From Glandiceps talaboti (taxonomy: Eukaryota > Hemichordata > Enteropneusta > Spengelidae): a DNA stretch of 64,000 bases. Of this stretch, positions 34,985 to 59,880 are shown piece after piece (position 1 is the stretch's first letter; every line of letters starts with the position of its first letter). The translations under genes and the position numbers were made by a program. Location of the stretch: NCBI RefSeq assembly GCF_964340395.1, contig NC_135563.1, positions 23,073,809-23,137,808 on the forward strand. The letters run 5' to 3'. The notes under the pieces are model-generated. The model was not told where the DNA came from. It made no database searches and was given only the letters and a program-made list of their open reading frames with translations.

Positions 34985-35760
34985 TATCATGGTATGTTAA
35001 CCATGACAATAACTACTTTATAATTACATGTCCATGCCAGGCTTGGATATTGACTATAGAAATGACCACTATGCAATGACAGGCAGGGATATTGATCATG
35101 CAAATGAGCACTGTCATGCCAGGTTTTGATATTGTCAATGAAATGCTTGGCTTGGATAATGACCATGGAAATGACCACTGTGTAAAGCCAGACTTGGATA
35201 ATGACTATGTAAATGACCACTGTGTAATGGAATGCTTGGATAATGACTATGGAAATGACCACTATGTAATGCAATGCTTGGATAATGACTATGGAAATGA
35301 CCACTGTGTATTGCTTGGATATTGACCATGGAAATGACCACTGTGTAATGCAATGCTTGGATATTGACCATCGAAATGACCACTGTGTAATGCAATGCTT
35401 GGATATTGACCATGGAAATGACCAGTGTGTAATGCAATGATATTGACCATGGAAATGACCACTGTGTAATGCAATGATATTGACCACGGAAATCCTTGTG
35501 TAAAGCCAGGCTTGCATATTGATCACAGTAATGACGACCGTGTATTGCTAGGCTCTGATATTGTCCATGGAAATGATAAAGTGTACTGCCAGAGCTCGAC
35601 ATTGACATTTGAGAATGGAAATATCTACCTGTCATGCTAGGCCACAATATTGACCATGTAAATAACCAGGAGCACAACATGAAGCTTGGATATTGAACTA
35701 GACCATGGAAATAACCACTGTGTAATGCCAGGCTTGCATACTGAACCACTTTAATAATTG
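34985..35760. repeat. Minisatellite, about 36-45 bp unit, roughly 18 copies
   Basis: Units resemble GACCATGGAAATGACCACTG followed by TGTAATGCAATGCTTGGATA. Ends are more diverged than the middle. Reading frames rich in HSGHFHGQYP come from the repeat alone. Confidence 0.94.
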
Positions 35761-36297
35761 TGTTTTTCTATGGAACCCCTTCCCCCCTGCAAATAATAGA
35801 TACGACCAGACGAGCGTAATCATCGTCTTGAAGTCAGGATATCTTATAATAATACTTTGACAATCTAGAAATTTTTGGAAGATTTCACATCTTTTCTGTC
35901 AAATTACATTACCAGTAATATTCCAGCAATATTCAAAGAGAAACGTTAGAGCTAAAAGATGTTCTCTATTGACCATCACTGTAATATATCAAATTGTGGA
36001 TGCAAAGGACAGCTACTTATTTCAGTATGATCCATTACATAAACACTAACATATGTAATGTGGTTTCAACATACTCATGTGGACTAGCTCTAAAATTCAG
36101 AACTGACAATTGTTGTTCTTACTGCAACATAACCCTGCTTCAGAATATAGATCATACCACCAGCTTGCAAAGATGTACACATTCGAACAGAAAATACAGA
36201 ATTTATACTCTACTTTTCTTCTGTCTACATTGTTGGTTCAGCAATGCAATACGTCCACAAAGCCATTATTTTCTTAAATTTGTGAAGAAATAATAAC

Positions 36298-36343
36298 ATT
36301 ATTATTCTCCAATATTTTTCTTCCATTAGCTGGAAATATTCAC
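36298..36343. mobile_element. Left-end fragment of the 4588-4738 MITE family
   Basis: ATTCTCCAATATTTTTCTTC then CATTAGCTGGAAATATTC matches the left end of the element at 4588-4738. The rest is not recognisable here. Confidence 0.55.
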
Positions 36344-38989
36344 TACAGATATAAGGGATTCTTTTGTACGATGACTTCATCAGTGATTGTTCTCACTTTT
36401 TGAAAATTTCCAAATTGATTAATTAAAGAATGTGATACTTCGTGGACAAAAACTAACAAAATAATAATTTTGGCAAATTTTTTATCACCAAAAGGTTGAT
36501 GCATTTTAGTTTGTAGTCAAGAGTTATCACATGGTTACCTTTAAACAAACCTTGACTACCATCAATCCTGAACTGGATTTCAAACTGGTACTAATGTACA
36601 TGTATAACTGTGGCAGCAGATGGTGGGGAATCTGAGGGCAAGAAGTTTTAACTTCATAGTTCTAACAGAACACTATGACTCTCAGCAGAGCTATGCATTT
36701 GCAATATGGGCTTGAGCTAGCTTTAGTAAGGTAAAGCCAAGTACAATTCACATATATCATATAACAGGATTTTCATTTCATGAAAACAACACTGTACAGC
36801 CGTTACAAACGAATAATTTGAAATGTCACTAAATTCTGTCTGTTGAGACATTTTTTGACAACTGTTTTTGGTCAGATTCTACACGTACAAGAATATTTCA
36901 GTCACTAATTAGCATAATTCTTGTCACCTATTTATATTCCCTATTTGAATGCATTATTGTCTTAGTAAACATATGGCAAGAACATACAGTCTGATATAAT
37001 CACACATTTCCATATGTATTTCCATATCTCTCATGTAAAGAGTACAATCATTCTCTACTTGTTGTATGGACAATATAACAATATCTAACACTTGGATATT
37101 ATTCAAACTATAGGAAGATAGTCAAGATTTTGATGTTTCTTGAAGTCTTTCAAGTGAGATAATTTCTTGTCTTTTAACTCTGATGAGTTTACTGGTCAGC
37201 AAATCATGCAGATGTAAACATAACTTCATATTCTAATTATTACAACACCATATGTAAGCATATGGCATGTCAAAATAAATACAAAATTTCAAGCTTGCTA
37301 CTGGAAAATGAAAACAATAAAAATACCACACAGTACTTGTTTTGATGGTGTTCTACATTCAATGCCCTGTAAAACAGGATTTATACCAGTAAATGAAATT
37401 GTGGAACCGGGTTACCCTCCCTAATTTTGACCAGGATATTTACGACATGTTTACATACAACATAAACATGATTGAAATAGCAATCTCGTACAATTTCAGT
37501 CACTGTTAAAGTCTGAAGATACACCTTCAGCTTAATTTAGTTCAAGTTCAAAATTCACCTTTCATTGCCTTAAAATCAATGAAGAGGTGACTGAAACCCT
37601 AAGCCTTCTGTGAAAGTATCCCATGGCAAACACCATGCATCATACAAAGTGGTACACTGGCCCAGTTACCATGCAGAATGTTGCTATCTCAGGAACAATA
37701 AACTGTTGGAGAATCAAAGAAAAATAAACTGTCGAAAATGAAAGACAAATTTTGTATTTGGAGAAGTTGTTTTTGCAACGTGACAAGACATCCTTTTATT
37801 GGTGTGTTTGCTCCAGAACATTCAATCATAAACCAAATCAGGTCACATTCAATCATAAACCAAATCAGGTCACTTTCTGTCCATTACATCATGGCACTAA
37901 TGTTGGTCTGGCAAAAACAAAATTTACACAGAAAACAGAAAAGGCAAAAGTCAGCATCAGTGATAATTTCAAACAACCCTTCAATAAAAGAAATGGGATG
38001 AACACATTTTCTGATTTTGGTATGAGAGAATAAACATTTCAAGTGCGAATACAATATTGAATAAATGTGGTCAATGTTGAGAACTTCAAGAACGCTTTTA
38101 AAAAAGTATTACACAATTTAATTAACTGAAATATTTGTTTCATGTTTGTCAAAAATGGTGAGTGTAAATACTTATTGACAAGTACTAAATAGGTCAAAGG
38201 TTGTCAACAGGATGGAATAATAATGGACAAATTACAACAAATACCTTTATGTATTATCAATTGTATCACTAAATGGTCAATATTTGTCAGAATGCATAAC
38301 TTTAAAATAACCGTTACAAAGTGTCAGCTGACCTCTAAGTCTAAGTCTAACCTGTTAATAGTATCCTACTGCACACAGTAAATGACCAACAATGCCTTTT
38401 TTACGACCTGACAAAAAGCACCAGACACTGGATAAGATGCATACTTCATAATATGTATCTAATACCAAACGAAAACAAATACAAACCCATCAAACTGTAA
38501 CATCTACGTAATAAATTCATGAGTAAAACAAAATATTGGACTCAAATCCCTTAAAAGAGAATGCATTAGACCTATTTTGATACTCAAAATATCCTTTTCT
38601 GGGGAGAAATATATCACTAGGGTACAATAGAAAGTCTTAACCACTGGTCACCGTCCAAAAGACTTCCTAACTCTGTAATTTGATTACAACAACTTGACGC
38701 CATAGGAGAAAATTGTTTGATCCACAGTAGCTATATTGAAGCCACATTTGTACATTTCCCGACACATTGGCTTGGATTATGATAAATAACACAGTGTACA
38801 CAGAACATGTACGTTTCAAAGGTGACATAAAGCCATACAATCGGTAATATGACTTCGGTCACATAAATTACACACACATGTACAAATACACTGACAATCC
38901 CTACAATAATTACAACTACAAAAAATTATTCTTAACTTTCAAAGCCCTCTAACACGTTTATCAGTTAACATTTCCACTAGATCGCCTGG

Positions 38990-39300
38990 AACCAAAGCGC
39001 CATAAAAATTGGTGCAAATCACACATGCAAATCCTACGTCCGCCATGTTGGATTCACACACTCTCACACGAGCTTGCTGACCTCTCATACACATCATCAA
39101 AACGCTAAAAGAAACTGAAATATTGCTACTGACTGCTCATATTATAGTTAACTGAGATGAATACAAATGTAGTGTTTGAATATGACAATAACCTTTGAGT
39201 TCCTGGTGTTCTTTGCGGCGAAGTTTTCACCCTCAGTCTTCAACAACTAGGCCCGAAATCAGTCGGAAGGTCTCGGCGGGAAAATACTGCTGTATGGTTG
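38990..39300 (-). promoter_or_regulatory. Candidate NSD promoter and first-exon region
   Basis: Locally richer in CpG than its surroundings. On the minus strand it has CCAACATGGCGGA (39039-39051), a YY1-type element common just downstream of start sites. On the plus strand it has TCTCGGCGGGAAAA (39271-39284), an E2F-type site. The position suits the untranslated first exon implied by the acceptor at 34702/34703. I could not fix the exon's donor. Confidence 0.5.
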
Positions 39301-40382
39301 GCTTCCGAACATGAACGGAAAATCCCGAACATTTGCGATGTTTTTCGGTACAATTCGAATACCACTCATACACTTATGATAGTGAATACAGTTATAATTT
39401 ATAGGGTACTATCATTAAACTAGTCACATTATTGTGAAATTTTGAAACAAAAATGATTAATTTGTATAAATCTTTGACATTTTTTTAGAATTTGAAAACA
39501 AAGCAAAAACACAAACAAACAGAAACAACAAAATGAAGCAAGCATTGAACAAATAGGGAGGGATGAAAAAAAAAACGTTTGAGAACGTACTATGCAAATT
39601 ACATAGCCGAGTTTACATATATCGCTAAAGTTTCTATTTGATATTTTTAGTTTGTTTTGTCTCAGGTCACATAAGAACATTATTACATGTTTCATAAATG
39701 TAAAAAGGGATGTTTTAAAAATGTAAATGAAGATGTTCGAAACCGATTCGGAAATGTAATATCAGTTTTCAACTTGAAGATTCATTTGCATTGTTTTTGT
39801 TGTTGTTTTTGTTGTGTGTGTTGTAAATAGGTGCAGTTCCGAACTGACGAACTCTCCTTTACTTTTTTTTTTGCTTAAACCTTGACAGATAGCTAGGAAA
39901 AAGAAATGAAAAATTACACCCCTCCCATAAAAATGTAAACATACATTGTTAAAAATGAAAAGGGGACCCGGGTATTGCAGAAACAAATCAAGCTAATGAA
40001 TGGAAATGCATGAACATTTTTTTTGTTAGTTACGTTAAGATTTTGATGGAAACGCTCCCGACATTGCAAAAAGAAAATGAGACACGTTTGGCAGCCTGCC
40101 CATGCTCATTGAAAACGTTGTTATGGTTACTTAATGAGAATCAGTCTAATTCAGCAACTATAAAGTCTGTTTGATCAAATTACTGGAGTTGAGACTTGTT
40201 TACTGTTCTGGGGCAGAAGGTCAGGCAACTTTCTATTTGTGGATAATATTTGTATTGTAAACACAACATGGTATACATGGTAGAACTCCATATACTGACA
40301 GCAATTTTCACCATTCCAACAACGAAACTATATACATGTCGAGTCGATATACAAGTTTCTTTAGGTCGACATAGCTACCATC

Positions 40383-40631
<249 letters not shown>

Positions 40632-41469
40632 CATCATAATAACTCAATCCAGCCTATGTTTGATATACGGTCACGTAATGTACAAATGCCAGTTGCGTCG
40701 TCATAAATATATAGTACTGTGATATTTAATTTCTTTAGATCCTTTGAATTGTGTATCTAGTCATGTTGTATTGCATGTGTAAAAAAACAGCGTGTTTATT
40801 ATTTCATCTATTAGTTCTTGTCTGCATTTATGATATTATTTAACAACTATCATGCATTTCTTTGGTACAGTATCTGAGTCACGTGTTCGTTATATTAACT
40901 GTCCTTATAATATAATTTGTATTACAATACTGAACATCGTGTAGACATTTGTTGAAAGATGTATCAAGGTAAACTGACGAGGCGATGAGTTGAGTAAAAC
41001 TGGAACATTTCGTGATAGCCTTGAGTGACTGAGGCCGTGTGCCTGAGCAGGTGAGAGAGACGTTCACAGCTCCCACGTCAAAAACCAAGTCTTGAATCTC
41101 CCACGCTTTGATCTTTGCGTTACAGCCCGGCTTTATACTAATTGAATTGCAATCATGCATAGAAAATGTGCGTCCTAAGATAACAATAGGTCACGCATAA
41201 TATGAACGTCCTGGAAAATGATACAAAGGACGCTAAAACTTTAATAATGTCTCTAGACATATACTGATATAGACATACGAGATGGTACACCCATGGGAAC
41301 ATTGCATGCTACAAATACAAATATGGCTGACTTTCACTAAAAGTGATATGAGCACCAAAATACTGTTTGTGTATCGTTCTTTTCTTAATGGTAAACATGA
41401 ATTAAAAGAAATTGGCTATATGTGAATACTAAAACATGTCTGTGATAGGCGGGAATTGGCTTGATTTTT

Positions 41470-41760
41470 GAAAATCGACCCTGGAGGTCAAGGTCATAGG
41501 TTAAAGTCTCAAGAGTTATGGGTTAGACACTTGAATTGAGGATCTTTGTATTACAAGTTTTTGAGTTATATGCAGTACCGCATTCAGTCAAATTTGCAAA
41601 TATAAAAAGAAAAACCAAACAAATTAAAGTGACGTGCATATGTCTATGTGATATGCCTCATCAGATTTGAATGAAATTGGATATTGCAGGTCTGAGAAAT
41701 GGCGTGTTACAGACGGACGCACGCACGGACGGACGGACTGAGTTCCTAGCCTTTCGGGGG
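41470..41760. repeat. Probable dispersed-repeat fragment with GGTCA motifs and a GACGGACG tail
   Basis: Begins with GGAGGTCAAGGTCATAGGTT, holding nuclear-receptor-like half-sites, and ends in ACGGACGCACGCACGGACGG followed by TTTCGGGGGACTA. The layout of a unique-looking body with a short GACG array at one end is typical of old interspersed elements. No second copy lies in this window, so the call is tentative. Confidence 0.35.
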
Positions 41761-44475
41761 ACTAAAACGGAACTGAGCCGCAGCCTTTTGCCAGATCATG
41801 GAACTACCTCCACTAGCCATCAGAATAATGATTAGACTATAGTCATGTTTACTCCACCTCCCTTGCGATGACTTGCTCGCTTGTTCATAGGTTTAGTATC
41901 GATTACCCAGCCTCTTGCCGCTGAGGGCATAACCCCCCAGCAGGTTTGGCAAAGGAAGCATGATAAAAAAAACAATACGGGATGTTATGTAAAATCCTGA
42001 AAATACGGTACGTGCATAATAAAATGCGCCCTCTATCGTTTTGTGTGAAATGAATCAAGCACTGTGAACTTTACTAATTTCATACATGTACATGTGGAGT
42101 TTATCTAAAAGTATTTTAGAATTTATTTCAGCTTTCGCTTACAGTTTCTCATAATGTTGGAAGATCCAGGCAGAACTCTATCATGGCCTTTTCCAATGCA
42201 TCCGTCTATCACATAATGTATCGCAGCCGGCGTAATCTTTCAATCTGCGCTTGCGCACCCTGGAAGGTTCATGCTCAGATCGCGTGAGGACACCACAAAT
42301 GGAAAAAAGCAGCGCAAGGTCGCCAATGCCAATGGTCGTCGGGATCTCCAAGCAAAATGTCATTAATATTACGTCGCCAGTGTGTTAACTGTTGTTCGTT
42401 GACCAAAAAGAATATGTTACGGTCATATATACATACAGGTGAGGAGTTATAGCAAATGACATCGACTCGACTGGCTCGGACACCAAAATCAACCGGCATA
42501 GTCGCATTTCTCATGTTTCTAAATATTCTACACAGTCACTTGTGAGCTAATATTCTATTCCATTTCCAGGATGGTCGGGTGATATTCTAGTCTAGGATGA
42601 TCATGATACAAAATAATGACGTTATTAGGTATATACGATATATAGATAATTAATCACAAGATACCGTTGCCGGTGATTGCTCTGTATATTCCGGAGTAAT
42701 CACCTAGTGACTGTGATATTCTAGCATGATGTAGTACACTACTATAGTACTACCGGGAATGAATGTAAAACACGATGATCTTGTGCAATTTTATAAAAGC
42801 AAGTGACACAATATTGTATATACATATTCCAACCACGCCGATATTGTTTATCCTAGAATCAATGTACAAAATGAACCCGTGTGGCAGTGCCAGGAATTCT
42901 CAGTGGAGAAGCCACCATGTAACAGGACTTGACCTTTGTAAATTTACGTCGAGCCACACGTTTATACTGTACTGTATTGTGATGTGAAAAGTGATGTAAT
43001 CCAGTGATTATATCATGCCAAAGTACAGACCAGTATTTATATAACGGCTTGAGGGTTGCGTGCCATTCAATCGTTTCCCGTGTTCACGAATTTTTAATTC
43101 TTATAAGTTATATGTTACAACTTGTACGTGTTTGAACTAAATTGAAGGCTGCAGTTTGAAGGGAAAAATATAATTTTACAATACATTACAATTATGGGTT
43201 CTCATTGTGATATTAAGTGATGACATAACTATCAACTTCAAGGTCAACATTGAGGATCCGATATGTCATTGTAGTATTTCACTGATTTGTTTAGTTGACA
43301 GAAGGCTGAATAAGTTATTCATTGTTACCCCATCTACCCTGCTTTAATTTAGCCATGACGACTTTCCGGTGCTCTCACTCTGTAATGTAATTTATGAAAG
43401 CATGTACCATTGTTGTGTATATTGTTGTCAACAGTAACTTAAAGTTCTCTCATACTGGAATATTTGGGTACAATGTAATTAATATTTGAACTAGGGTCAT
43501 GAACAGGAAAGCCTTTCTAATCAAAGTTTGGAACATTGTGCTGTTAATTCATCTATCAATACCATCCCATATTTATAAGAAGTATAAACAAGATGGTTAT
43601 TACCTTTCAGGGGTATTCACAATCTGAAATGTATTACAGTCACATGTACAAAGTTACTATTAGAAATTGGTTTGTTAAGTTTTTGCCAAGAAAATGTGAT
43701 AAAAAACAGCACATGAACGAGCTCAGAAATATTTCGTTGCAGTCTATATAGACATACTGCATATTTAGGCCGTGGCCAGTTGTACTTGTCAATGTAAATT
43801 TTAAGTATTAACTCCGGGTGTGAATACATATCATTTGATTACACCTGCTGTGGATGTCACATATAGTAATTTATCGTACCATCGATACCACTGTAAAATG
43901 TTAACAGCAAATACAAGGCAGAGATCCATCAATTTGTTTTGTAGGGTGTAATACAACTTTAATACTGGCTGTGTACTATCTATATTTGAAAGTAATTCAC
44001 TGATTGTAAGAATAGTGTCACATATTTATTAGTTTTACATTGCTTCTGTTTTACTGTGTTATTGTATTTATTATCTCTGAAGATCAGAGATTTTGCTGCA
44101 AGAACAAACTTGAATGAAACAAAACCATTGTCATGCATATGTGTATGATACTCACACAGGCCATATTAGCCTGTCCACTGTGCTGTCGAGATACATCGTT
44201 AGCTGGTCATACCACCTAGTATTCAAGTTTGTAAGTAAGTATCAACCAGTGTTTGTAATTTTAGCTCAATGAATTGTCAGTATCAGTGTAACTGTAATTA
44301 TGATGCTACATTGTACATAATGAGTAAATATTGCAAAGGTAGGAAACTGACAATATATTTTATTATGCAGTTACATCAAGGTGATAATAGTAATAATAAT
44401 GTACCCAATAACCTTTATGACATTGGTGTGATGTATTTCTAATCGATTTGAATGACCTTCTTTTCTATGTTCTAG

Positions 44476-54678
<10,203 letters not shown>

Positions 54679-55431
54679 ATTAAAACCGAAATGACTTTAG
54701 TTTAATCAGATTATAACTGGCAATAACCAGTAAAACAGCACCACAATGAGTTCTGGATTGAATGTGTATTTATACATTGTGTGTGCATATCAGATAATAT
54801 ACTGAACTGCACTATTTTAAATTGGTGAAATTTATAGAGATACTTTGAAAATACTCTACCATGTAGAAACTCATTGCAATGAACTCAACACTTGCATCAA
54901 AGTTGCCAACCATTTAACAGGAGTGTCACCAGAAACCGGATGCTTATTTAGTAAAACTTATTGGCCAGATAAATTGCTCCCCACACAGAGACTTTATTTG
55001 GTAATTAACAAGATATTTAGTCTGTTTTTAAACTAATTTTATCATTGAATCTGGCAGCTCTCCTGTCAATGTTTATATAAACTTTCTTCAAATCACTTTT
55101 AGAGGGGTGGCTGCTTCATGGTGCATGGGTTTTGATTAAAAAAAATTAAATGCCCAATTGTTATCCATTTATCCTGTTAAATGATTATCCATTTTATCCT
55201 GAAAATGAAAAATGTCATCAAAGCTTACCAAAATATGTTGGCCAAGGAGATAATATAGATATGTGTACAACCCCTACAGGAAATGGTTTCTTTCAGACCG
55301 AAGAGTTAAATTTGTAACTTAACTAACGGTGATTCCAGCAAAACTACGAAGTGCCTTGCTGATTACCAACTGAATTCTCTGTATGCCTAGCTATATATTT
55401 AGGTATATTGCTAACTGTTGAGTCTGAGTTC

Positions 55432-55574
55432 ATCTAGTCTTGCTGCTAGACCCCTCGGGCTATTGTGCTCACTGTGAAGGCGACCAAAGGTTGCTAGTGA
55501 GGGCTATAGCGTTCACCCTAGAGCTCGATTGCACCTTTCAGAAGAAAGCCTGAGGTCTAGCAGCTACCCTAGGG
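55432..55574. mobile_element. MITE-like element, copy B
   Basis: CTAGTCTTGCTGCTAGACCC at the left mirrors GAGGTCTAGCAGCTACCCTAG-like sequence at the right. The interior (GGGCTATTGTGCTCACTGTG and TTGCTAGTGAGG) matches copy A at 5741-5892. Confidence 0.75.
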
Positions 55575-56810
55575 TTCCTCATACCATTAATATAATTTAT
55601 AAAATATTAGAAATCATATTGATGAATTTGTGACAATTTTTTCACTGAAATTTTCAGATGGATTGTGATGATATGCTCAATCCCAGCAATTTTATTGGAG
55701 TGTGTTGGCGATGTTTTGTACATATATGTTTACTACAGACCAGTTTTGTATTTCATGATAACAAATCTGATGGCCGGGGGTGGTGGGTCCTTGCACGTAA
55801 ATTTATAGTACATTATATACAGGTACATGAAGAACTAGCGATATATCTGAAAGTGTCAGACATTTTGGTCAGCTAGGTTGTTATTACTCTGGTAATTGAG
55901 CCTTCCGTTTACTAAGATAGACACAAACTTAAACTGTTGAGGCAACATGTTAATACAACAGTGATAAAGTATTGAATGGATGTTGGTTTAATTATAGTCC
56001 CAGTAGGGAGGCGTCCACAGAGAACTTGCAGTGTACTGTTTCAGTGCTTCCAATGTTTACACTATGTTGATCACAGGGTAATTAGCATCGCACAACAGAG
56101 GAATTGCTATCACCCTCTTGTGTAATCTATCACATTAAAGAACAATACATTGAGTTTGTGCCCTATCTTAGTAAACCGAAGGCCATTGTACAGTATGTTA
56201 GAGTGTTTTCCTGCAAATTATAAAAAATGGAAATAAGAGAAAGAAAATTTACAAAAAGAAAGTGACATTTTAGCATTAAGTAAACGTTTTTTTCAGATGT
56301 GTTTAGTCTTTAGTGTGTGTGTGTGTGTGGTGGGGGTGGGGGTGGGGGTTGACCCAAATAATACATTTTACTGTGATGTACTGTCTTTACAGTCAATCTG
56401 ACTGGTATTCCCACTCACACAATAATACTGCAGCTGATCTTAAAATGATATATCAGCTCATTTAATATGTGAATAAGAATACTTAAGTGTATGAAAATAT
56501 AACTATCAATATGCTGCAAATAACTAGATTTGATAACAATAATGGCTTCCATGTTCAACTCCAAGCCAGTCATCATTCTGGACAAATGATACAAATTTGA
56601 TTTGAATTGTATATTAAATGTTGGTTGTATGAAGGGAAAGTATGGTGTACATATGTTTTGTAAATAGATAATTTAGACGTTGTGTTGGTTCATGTATTGT
56701 GTTCTCTGAATATGTTGTGATATTATATAAAGAGAAGTGACAAGTTTTGGTGTATAACAATGTCTGTCTGTATCAGTGACTGTGTGACAGAAATGCATCC
56801 TTGAATATCA

Positions 56811-57123
56811 TTCAAAGTTGGCACAATGATAGTACATGTACATACAAATGTAATGCAATGCAATGAAACATACATTCAAACTTGGCACAATGATAGTACA
56901 TGAACATTCAAACTTGGCAAAATGACACTACTTGTACATTCAAATTTGGCACAATGATAGCACATGAACATTCAAACTTGGCACAATGATAGTACATGAA
57001 CATTCAAACTTGGCACAATGATAGTACATGAACATTCAAACTTGGCACAATGATAGCACATGAACATTCAAACTTGGCACAATGATAGCACATGAACATT
57101 CAAACTTGGCACAATGATAGTAC
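56811..57123. repeat. Minisatellite, 31-32 bp unit, about 9 copies
   Basis: Unit is ACATTCAAACTTGGCACAAT followed by GATAGTACATGA; the first copies are more diverged. Confidence 0.93.
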
Positions 57124-58289
57124 ACTGTACAACATTTTACCCACAACTCTCTCTGATTTGTAGTGTTGGACATCATCTCCTTGAAGTCAGACAAATCTCA
57201 CCAGTGTATAGGTTTTTGTAAAAACATTTTTTCCATTTGGCAAGCGTAGAATTGCCACTGGTGAGTTTCTGAATACCCATTTTCATTGGTTCTGGTACCA
57301 GTGCTTTATTGTAGAAGGAGTAGCAATTTTAGGAATTTGTCAGAAGATTTTCTTGAAAGACATGCAGAATATTTGCGACGAAACTAAGGAAAATATATGC
57401 ACCTGTTACTGTATGACTTTGCCAAAGATATAGATTTATTTGAATAGGTATGACAAAAGAAATTTACATACTAAAACTCATCATACACACTGACTACCCA
57501 AGTTATTGACACTTTGGCAGTGAAAAGTGTTTTATTCACAGCACATGCTTAATTTAGTTGTTAGTTCATTTCTATACAAAATTTATAACTTTATTTTTGA
57601 TTCCTAAGCGTTCTTTTGCTACATATTAATTAAACTTAATTACTATGCTTAAAATGTTGAAAAGTATGGATTATTGAAAAAGTTATAAAATAAGGAACCT
57701 CCAAGCATACTGGTCAGAGAGAGTTGTGGGTAAGATATTGTACAGTGTAGTACATATATATGCATAACCTCATTATGCAATGCTTTAATATTGACAACCA
57801 GATGTTTTATTATGTATGACTAAGCAACCATATTTCTGTCAGTAGCTGGTTAGAAAAATTACAAAAAGAATAAAAGACCACAAAAGGTATCAAGGTGAGG
57901 ACTGCTGTTTGCAGTCATGTAATATGTATGTGTTTGCTTAACAATAAAATACATCCTTGCACAGAAATTTAATGTGATTTTATTTTATAACACGTGAAGT
58001 GATGTTTTGGCTGAAATAAATAATTCATTATTCCAACTACTTGCGTATTCTTGCATTGTTTTTCACCAACAGAAATGACTGACTGACTGACCTGTCTCTG
58101 TAGAAACGTTTACAACTACAATTTAATTCAAATTGCTGAGGTTAACCAGAAATATACTCAGAGATGCACGTCAATGCAAAAATATTACAATGACAAGGTG
58201 GCTATCACATGTTCGTATGTATTATTTCTGTATAGAAGATACAAGATATGGATTCATGTCACAGTCTTTGTATATATTAATGTATCTCA

Positions 58290-58291
<2 letters not shown>

Positions 58292-58322
<31 letters not shown>
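58292..58322. repeat. (TG)n microsatellite
   Basis: Pure TG run of about 15 units downstream of LETM1. Confidence 0.95.
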
Positions 58323-58325
<3 letters not shown>

Positions 58326-59299
58326 CAGTGTGCTAGAATACAAGGTACATGAAGTGAACTAAGAGGGTAAACAATGGGACTGATAAAAAGCATACTGTTG
58401 ACATAGGTACGGATCAGATCCAATGATATCATCCAAAGGTGAGCCTGTCCTTAACCAGTTATTCTTTCATTAAAAATACAGTGTCTTGGTTGATATTTCT
58501 TTCTGCATCATCCTTAGTATCACCCAAAGACATACTACTTTCATACCACAGACTATTAAACCACACACACCATAGTAGGAAATACACACACTACTATAAT
58601 TAGGATTTTTATTCTTAAACCTGCAAGCATATTAGCAGTGCATATGAAATACCATTACAAAGAATTTACCATAAAACCAGTGTCTTGTACTGTTAGAGTC
58701 AATAAAAATCTGCTAATCTTTGTCAATACAATTTCAGTCTATTCAAACTAAGTTTGAGAATCAACTATTGATTCACGTACATTAGAACCCAGGGTTTTAA
58801 CTATACTTAAACCTGTACTAGCTGTAACTGGGATATTTTCAGCAAATAACCAAAGATATATTCACTAAAAATTGCTCAGTTATTATAAAAAAGACAATTG
58901 CATCTCATAATTAGTGGTCAATAGTATCTGTAGGTAGTGTAGTGGTAAGTTTAAATTTTGAGTGAAAGTTTAGTTTTGAATCTGTCACCATGTTAAAACT
59001 GTACTGGTGTAACTGGAGTATCATTTTTAAATCAGACAACCACAATATATTCACTGAAAATTGTTAACATATTCAGATGTTGTACATTTTAATTAACCAG
59101 TGGTTGATATTATCCATAAGCAGTACAGAAACAGCTTGAAATCATGATTGTCATTAAAGGCCATGGATGCAGATTGATTTGATATATCATGTATACAGAT
59201 ACATAAAAGGCATTTATCCACATGTGATGTGGTACTTTTCACGGTGTAGGATATTATTAATAAGTTATTGTACTTAAAAACATGCTCTAGTTGCAGCTA

Positions 59300-59880
59300 G
59301 TACAGTTTTATTATCCAGACTACAAAGTCACTTTTATCTGTAGTTTCAATCCAAAATACAGTATAGTAGTTGCACACCAAAATAAGACTCTTGTTTATAA
59401 TTGCAATCTGGTGTAACAAATTATCATTATCTATCATGTAATCCAGAATACCAAATTGCTTTGCTATTCTGTAATTGCAATCCAGAATAACCAAGTCACC
59501 ATTACAAATCTATAATTTCAATATGTTATACAAAATAGCTTATCTTTTTATTGATACAGGAGATTTCGCCTTTAAGCAAATGCAATAATATGTAAACATG
59601 TACAATGTATCAAGATCAGTGAGACTGATCACCAGGTTTTATGTTTAAAGATAGATAGACACAATAAAGATCACATATAAACATCATTTGCAAGTAAAGA
59701 TGAAATCTCCTGTAATTGAAATCCAGAGTAACAAATCATTATTACTAATTGCAATCCAGAACAACAAATGGCTACAGAGAATAACAAATTTGAAATGACA
59801 CTTCATTTATGCTGGGAGTCCAGAATACCAAATTATGATCATTTATGGTTGCAATCCGGAATAACAAATCCCTATTAATA
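59300..59880. repeat. Old, diverged tandem array based on AATTGCAATCCAGAATAACA
   Basis: At least ten variants of TTGCAATCCAGAATAACAAA at irregular spacing (about 35-60 bases), for example near 59400, 59440, 59475, 59715, 59745, 59815 and 59855. The variation suggests an ancient minisatellite. A MITE interrupts it at 59556-59713. Confidence 0.7.
59556..59713. mobile_element. TA-flanked MITE, mariner-like ends, 158 bp
   Basis: Left end ACAGGAGATTTCGCCTTTAA and right end GTAAAGATGAAATCTCCTGT are inverted copies that continue to GCAAATG. Read as TA|CAGGAGATTTC...GAAATCTCCTG|TA, this fits a TA target duplication and inverted repeats of about 27 bases. No reading frame for a transposase. Confidence 0.82.

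Noticed and set aside
35135-35749. A 204-codon minus-strand reading frame rich in HSGHFHGQY
   Set aside because: Repeat-derived, upstream of the NSD coding start, without conserved domain or splice sites.
41486-41505. Nuclear receptor response element (TCAAGGTCA with a further AGGTTA half-site) regulating LETM1
   Set aside because: It lies in a probable dispersed repeat, and short half-sites occur often by chance; position and copy pattern do not support a specific role.
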